Shown piece after piece: positions 10,621 through 15,078 of a DNA stretch of 15,078 nucleotides. Numbering within the stretch: the stretch's first letter is position 1; each line of letters begins with the position of its first letter. The stretch spans positions 1-15,078 of the forward strand of contig DMZB01000139.1 of the NCBI GenBank assembly GCA_003482405.1, in the 5' to 3' direction. The translations under genes and the position numbers were made by a program. This DNA comes from Lactobacillus sp. (GTDB taxonomy: Bacteria > Bacillota > Bacilli > Lactobacillales > Lactobacillaceae). The notes under the pieces are model-generated. The model did no database searches and was not told the DNA's origin. It worked only from the letters and a program-made list of their open reading frames with translations.

Positions 10621-12267
10621 TCATTTTTGATACTGAACGCTTAAACTAGTTGTCCGTTTCGGGACATGTACCTCTAATGTGCCGCGCCTTGAAACCTTCA
10701 CGGTCAGTTGCTGGCCATTATTCGTTTGAACCTTATAATGGCGACTGCCGTAATCAAACACGGGCAGGTCAACATTGTGACCGGTCATCGCCTTTGCAAT
10801 GTGAATGTTCACGCCGTTTGGCCGTGGGTTCAGCTTCACATGTGGTCGGCTAATAACTTCACCATTTTCGAACACGATCGCCTGATGCGCATAGATTGCC
10901 TTCAGGTGGTGAATACTTTGCTTGGGCGCGTAATCGAAGTAGTTCGCATCGGTCGCAAACTTTTCATAACTGCTGGCATTTACCTTAGCCGTTGACAACC
11001 CGGCATACACGAAACCTGTCACCAATGTCAGCAATAATGACAATCCGACGATCCAACCCTGCCAGTTGAAACGTAGCTGAACACGATCCACCAGAACCAC
11101 AAAAGCCACTAGCACAAAAAAACTGATAAACGTGTAAAAACGCCAAGGATGTTGAATCAAATTGATTGGTGTATGTTCAAGCAATCGCCATGGAAACAGC
11201 TTAGTCGTCATCCAAAACAACACCGTACTCAAAATAGTTAACGTTTTGCCAAACCGATCCAGTCGGCGAAAGCCCAACCACAGTGCAATCAATGCTAACA
11301 GAACCACGGTCCCTAAAGTAACACCGTGTGTCATCAAGCCATTTTTCGTCACGTTGCCGAGACCAAATGCAATCGCCACGAATGGCGAAATTGCCTGCTT
11401 TGCTAAAGATCCGATTAATGGTGAGGCAACGGTCACATCCTTAGTTGTGCCCAACATCCCCAACAGCTCCGGTAAACTCAACAACCCCGTTACGATTGCT
11501 GTCAGGCCTAAGTCTAGCCACGTTTGCCATTTGTTGAGGTAGCGCCAGCCAATCGCCAGCATGACAACGACCATGCCTGCAGCTAGTAATGCTGACAACA
11601 CGTGCGTGTAAACCAGCATCGTAGCACCTAATGTCGTGAGCAACCAGCCCCGGCGATGTTTGGTCAGCGTCATGTAAAGCCCAAGAAATAAAATTGGGTA
11701 CCACATCATCGACTGTGCTTCTGGCAAGTCAAAGCGGACCGTTTCATTGAAAACCATGTAGCCGGACAAGTTGTACAGCAAGGCGAATAGCCACGCACCG
11801 GTAATTGGCCGGCGTGCACCGCGCAACTGTAAAAAGACGCGCATGCACCAATAGGAAATCCAGCAACTCAGCACAATATAGAACGCATTGCCAAGATACA
11901 GCGCCACAATACCAGGTAGTCCAATCAAACGTAAAATTGCGTACGGGTACAAAAAAACGTACGGATAGAAAATTTGAATCCCCAGACCTGATCCACGAAA
12001 GGCATAAGTGCTTATTGCGTTGTGCCAAACGCCATTTTTAGCCGATAGGTATAGCTCTTCAATTCGATCAACGTGAAATTGTTGGTCCCAACCGCCAAAC
12101 AAATGATTATTCAGTAAAAACGGCAATTCAACTGCTAATGCTACCAACAAGAACGTCAACCACAGCCACAACTGGCGATGATCGCGTGCCCAGCCATAAA
12201 AGCCGGCTGTTTTTTGATGCTCTTGTTCTTGCGCAGCTAAAGACTCCCGATAATCCACAACATTCAC
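10621..12267 (-). CDS. polytopic membrane protein, PTPS-related / GT-C glycosyltransferase-like
   Basis: The 548-aa product has about ten to twelve membrane segments between residues 32 and 430, and a soluble C-terminal domain (about 440-548, beta-rich, ending TTSLSVQYQK). After the first helix comes FGGWDQQFHVDRIEEL (57-72): an acidic residue followed by FHxxRI in the first outer loop. This is the signature region of the '6-pyruvoyl-tetrahydropterin synthase-related' membrane family, whose topology resembles GT-C glycosyltransferases such as YfhO. By analogy it may transfer sugars from lipid carriers to cell-wall polymers; this is inference. The start is uncertain: GTG 12267 lies very close to AGGA, while the in-frame GTG 12258 has better spacing. 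It follows the 156-aa gene on the same strand after about 95 bases. Confidence 0.75.
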   Translation of the reverse strand: MNVVDYRESLAAQEQEHQKTAGFYGWARDHRQLWLWLTFLLVALAVELPFLLNNHLFGGWDQQFHVDRIEELYLSAKNGVWHNAISTYAFRGSGLGIQIFYPYVFLYPYAILRLIGLPGIVALYLGNAFYIVLSCWISYWCMRVFLQLRGARRPITGAWLFALLYNLSGYMVFNETVRFDLPEAQSMMWYPILFLGLYMTLTKHRRGWLLTTLGATMLVYTHVLSALLAAGMVVVMLAIGWRYLNKWQTWLDLGLTAIVTGLLSLPELLGMLGTTKDVTVASPLIGSLAKQAISPFVAIAFGLGNVTKNGLMTHGVTLGTVVLLALIALWLGFRRLDRFGKTLTILSTVLFWMTTKLFPWRLLEHTPINLIQHPWRFYTFISFFVLVAFVVLVDRVQLRFNWQGWIVGLSLLLTLVTGFVYAGLSTAKVNASSYEKFATDANYFDYAPKQSIHHLKAIYAHQAIVFENGEVISRPHVKLNPRPNGVNIHIAKAMTGHNVDLPVFDYGSRHYKVQTNNGQQLTVKVSRRGTLEVHVPKRTTSLSVQYQK

Positions 12268-12362
12268 CCATCCTAAATTTGAAAATAATGTTGTTAGCTT
12301 AACACATTTACGGTGACGGCTAAATGAATGTCAGATAAGAATTTTACGCATTATTTTAAAGT

Positions 12363-12833
12363 CTATAACCAAGTTTGTTTCACCTTAAAATAGCTGCCAC
12401 GAATCTCACCGGCAAGTTTTGAACGCTGGTGAGCAAACTTAAACTTACCCTCTATTTCTACCGGAACCTCGGCGCCAACTGCCAGTTTGATGCCAACGGC
12501 CCGTTTCGGCTTCTCACCTGTCTTTTCATACAGAACGTTGAGCACCATGCCGTTCTCGTAGTAAAACTCTGGCCAGTACAAATCATCATCCTCGTAAACT
12601 GCCACTTCGAGTAGTTTTTCCGAAAACGACAGGTCTCGTTCGGTCCTGATGAGTTTCTCATACCACGCAACCACGTCTCGTTTTTCACTAGCAGGATAGG
12701 TGACGTATTCAAACTTGTATTTGTTCCAGAAATAACGCGCTTCGTTTGCTCGCAATCCGGCTAGTGCTTCTGCCACTGGTGAGCTTTCCAAACCGGTGGT
12801 CGACACCGTTTTAAAATCTACTTTATAGGCCAT
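12363..12833 (-). CDS. uncharacterised 156-aa protein
   Basis: The product is soluble, with no signal peptide or membrane segment. It is rich in aromatic and charged residues (ARYFWNKYKFEYVTYPASEK; EDDDLYWPEFYYENGMVL) and alternates short helices and strands. The frame is open from 12881, but ATG 12833 is preferred because GAGGTG lies six bases upstream. I do not recognise the family. Codon use and base composition resemble tex and the MutS2 gene, so it looks like resident rather than recently acquired DNA. It may be co-transcribed with the PTPS-related gene downstream. Confidence 0.7.
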   Translation of the reverse strand: MAYKVDFKTVSTTGLESSPVAEALAGLRANEARYFWNKYKFEYVTYPASEKRDVVAWYEKLIRTERDLSFSEKLLEVAVYEDDDLYWPEFYYENGMVLNVLYEKTGEKPKRAVGIKLAVGAEVPVEIEGKFKFAHQRSKLAGEIRGSYFKVKQTWL

Positions 12834-12942
12834 TTTCCACACCTCAATATCGTGATTATCCCAAAATATCATTACTGTCATAGTTTATCGCCGTTCCCAC
12901 ATGATTGACAGTTTCAAGTCTGTGAAAAATAGGTTAATCCGA

Positions 12943-14840
12943 TTAGTTTTTACCTTCGTCTCGCATCTGGCGCATTTGTTTATCCAACTGTTTTTGTGCC
13001 TTCATCGAACCTCGATCGAGGTCACGTTGGAATTTGAAGTCATCATAATTCTTAAATAATCGACTCATATCATAGCCGTCCGGATATAAATCAGCCGCCT
13101 TGCCTAATTGTGTCACCCGTCGCTCCGCCACCGTTTCAAACTGATCATCAACGTAGACAACTACAGTCTGCTCACGTTTATCTTGCTTATAGACTAGTCC
13201 CTGACGGCCATCTGCGTTGAGCCGCACACGGTCACCTTGTGCATACGTGACTTGTTGTCGTGGTTCATGACTCGACTTTTTGACAATTTTCTCTTCATAT
13301 AAGTTTGTTTGATAATCATGTTCACTCAAATAATGATCTGCTTGTTGAATGATGTGCGGATTCAGCTTCAACCGCCGCGCCAGCCAAAATGCATTGCTAT
13401 CGCCGACTTCGTCATCAGCAACTGATATTTTGGCATTAACGTTGCTTCATCAAATGCCATTGCCGCCGTCGTAAAGGCGGGATGTTGCTGCGCATAACGT
13501 TTGATCTCACCATAGTGAGTCGTCACAACGACTAGAGCACCATGCTGATAAAGATATTCAATGACCGCGATAGCCAACGCTGCACCTTCATTCGGTTCAG
13601 TCCCACTGCCAATTTCGTCGAGCAAAACTAAACTGTGCGGTTTGATGGCGTTAGTGATTGCTGTCAAATTGGTCAAGTGACTGGAAAACGTGCTGAGTGC
13701 ATTTTCGATGCTCTGGTCATCCCCGATATCGGCAAACATCTGCTGCAAGACAGGTAAGTCAGTGGTCTCGGCAGCTGGGATCTGGAGACCGCACTGCGCC
13801 ATGATGATAAACAGCCCAATCGTCTTCAGTACGACCGTTTTGCCACCAGCATTCGGGCCAGTAATAACAAGGCCGCGATGATCGACGCCCAATGTCACGG
13901 AAAGTGGAACTGCATGTTCACCAAGCAACGGATGGCGCCCCTTACTAATACGAATTTGATCACGTTCGTTAAGATGTGGCCGAACACCGTTGATAGCTGC
14001 GCTGTATTTGCCCCGGGCCATAATTTCATCAAGCGCCGTAATCACGTCAAGATTGCGCAGAATTGTTGTTTCGTGCTCGCTAACCTGACCATTCAAACCA
14101 GCCAAAATTTGATAAACCTCTGCCTCAACGCCGCTGGTCACTTCAGCAAGATCTGCATTCAGTTTGAACGCTGACTGTGGTTCGACATACACGGTTGAGC
14201 CAGTTGCTGAACTGCCAACAATCGTGCCGGGAATCCGATTCTTAAACGTCGCCTGAACAGCTAGGACGAGGTGATCGTCTTTTATGATTGGCAAACGTTC
14301 TTGCAGCATTCGAGCATAATGTTGGCTGGCTTTTTGCACGACAGCCTTCAGTTGCGCCTGAACATCGCGCTGGTGCCGGCGCAGTTTACGCAAATTTCCC
14401 GTCGCATCATCAATAACCTGGTTGTTATGAATAACATTGTAAATGCCATCCGCTAAGTCGGTTACAGCAGTCAGCGCACCAGCATAGTTGGCCAGTGTCG
14501 GGGCAATGTCGGCGTTTCGTTTCAATACTGCAGCGACGTCAGCGTTGCCACGGACGAAATCAGCCACTTGTACCAACTGTTCAGCGGTCAGAAAGTACCC
14601 TTGGTGCATTTTGTTGAGAAAATTTTGAACAGTGTCTAAGCTCAAAAATGGCAAATGCACGTTGGCGTCCAGTAAGGCCCGTGCTTCAACCGTTTCCGTT
14701 TGTAATGAAACGACTTCGTTTAAACGCGTGAGCACCGTCATGTGCTGAAGATGTTCCTGAGCCGCTTGACTCGTCGCAAATGTCGCAACGGCCTGGCGAA
14801 TTTCGTTAAAATCTGTCTTTTGGTATGTTTCTTCGTTCAT
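12943..14840 (-). pseudogene. MutS2-family ATPase gene broken by a single-base frameshift, Smr-less type
   Basis: Two overlapping frames give one MutS2-like protein of about 632 aa. The N-terminal frame (13368-14840, ATG 14840) covers the MutS core/clamp regions and the ATPase: Walker A GPNAGGKTVVLK, STFSSHLTNL, Walker B LVLLDEIGSGTEPNEG and VVTTHYGE. After MPKYQLLM (Met476) it leaves frame and stops at 13368-13370. Near 13410-13418 the other frame resumes exactly as expected with EVGDSNAFWLARRLKLNPH and runs to 12943. That C-terminal frame holds a KOW-like segment (VTYAQGDRVRLNADGRQGLV, then VVVYVDD) and the ending RQMRDEGKN. One missing base explains the break, and no slippery heptamer is visible. 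Canonical MutS2 (about 780 aa) ends in an Smr nuclease domain that is absent here, as in a shorter MutS2 paralogue seen in lactobacilli. MutS2 proteins act in recombination control and collided-ribosome rescue. Confidence 0.85.
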
Positions 14841-14907
14841 TGTGATTCACTTCTCCTGCAATTCTGCGTTCGTGCCAGAAAAAGTTAGCAAAAAACAGCA
14901 CAAAAAG

Positions 14908-14944
14908 ACCGTGTTCCTTGCCTATTCAGCAACTCACACGGTCA
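14908..14944 (-). terminator. terminator upstream of the MutS2-like gene
   Basis: On the minus strand, GACCGTGT (14944-14937) pairs with ACACGGTC (14915-14908). An inner TTGC/GCAA stem lies between them, and TTTTTG follows directly. It probably ends the transcript of a gene beyond the right edge; alternatively it is an attenuator in the MutS2 leader. The remaining 240-base stretch also holds a small hairpin, AACCC/GGGTT (15007-15023), and no clear promoter. Confidence 0.65.
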
Positions 14945-15047
14945 TTCCGGGATTAACCCAGTTTGTTCGGCGTGTGGGTGTGATAACCTTTAGTCCAGCA
15001 CAAACTAACCCTTGTTTCGGGTTCGTTCAAAAACTAGTTACTAAAGA

Positions 15048-15078
15048 TTAATCACACTCATACAGCCCAACCTCGTTT
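15048..15078 (-). CDS. possible C-terminal end of a gene beyond the window
   Basis: One minus-strand frame is open from the edge and reads NEVGLYECD before TAA at 15048-15050. The terminator at 14908-14944 lies about 100 bases downstream, consistent with a gene ending here. Ten codons are too few to identify it, and the other two frames also stop nearby. Confidence 0.25.
   Translation of the reverse strand, partial: NEVGLYECD

Noticed and set aside
10650..11542. Several plus-strand ORFs antisense to the PTPS-related gene
   Set aside because: They are shadows of the real minus-strand coding frame, without ribosome binding sites or recognisable domains.
14842..15051. Plus-strand 69-codon ORF upstream of the MutS2-like gene
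   Set aside because: It has no ribosome binding site and overlaps a minus-strand terminator; its composition does not resemble coding sequence.
1..15078. CRISPR arrays, insertion sequences, tRNA or rRNA genes
   Set aside because: No regularly spaced direct repeats, transposase ORFs with terminal repeats, or tRNA cloverleaf signatures were seen in the window.

Overview
The window looks like a chromosomal segment of a lactic acid bacterium of the family Lactobacillaceae (Bacillota). The evidence is a moderate GC content, strong AGGAGG-type ribosome binding sites, and a gene set (sfsA, tex, a MutS2-type ATPase, HigBA, HicB, a PTPS-related membrane protein) whose sequences read like lactobacillus proteins. 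Genus and species cannot be fixed from the sequence alone.

Left part (1-3770): a possible 3' tail of an unknown gene, sfsA with its own promoter and terminator, a 63-codon membrane protein gene on the minus strand, and tex, which ends in a perfect palindromic terminator. These look like ordinary core genes.

Centre (3770-6400): a visibly more AT-rich accessory island and the most interesting part. A PlcR/Rgg-like regulator (HTH plus helical repeats, 287 aa) is divergently transcribed from an unlisted 52-codon gene for a secreted peptide precursor with a signal peptide and an acidic C-terminus. The two face each other across an 80-bp gap with overlapping -10 elements. This is the architecture of an RRNPP peptide-pheromone quorum-sensing pair. 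On the same strand as the peptide gene follow two small ORFs (44 and 50 codons), a SpoIIM/DUF95-family membrane protein gene preceded by a tandem TTCATGAA site, and a 45-codon ORF that ends inside the tex terminator. DUF95 proteins are a hallmark of circular-bacteriocin loci, so this may be the signalling system's output or a decayed bacteriocin/immunity cassette.

Right of this (6400-9210): a two-gene ABC-2 exporter operon on the minus strand, with a long leader that holds a 25-codon ORF, an inverted-repeat operator and a 26-bp hairpin whose eight wobble pairs are all G.U on the plus strand.

Then comes a defence/stability block (9176-10452): a HigBA toxin-antitoxin pair whose promoter overlaps a palindromic operator and predicts a leaderless toxin mRNA, and an orphan HicB antitoxin gene with what looks like a 22-codon remnant of hicA in front of it.

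The right end (10568-15078), all on the minus strand, carries a PTPS-related polytopic membrane protein, an unidentified 156-aa protein, and a Smr-less MutS2 paralogue broken by a one-base frameshift. A terminator and the possible tail of a further upstream gene close the window.
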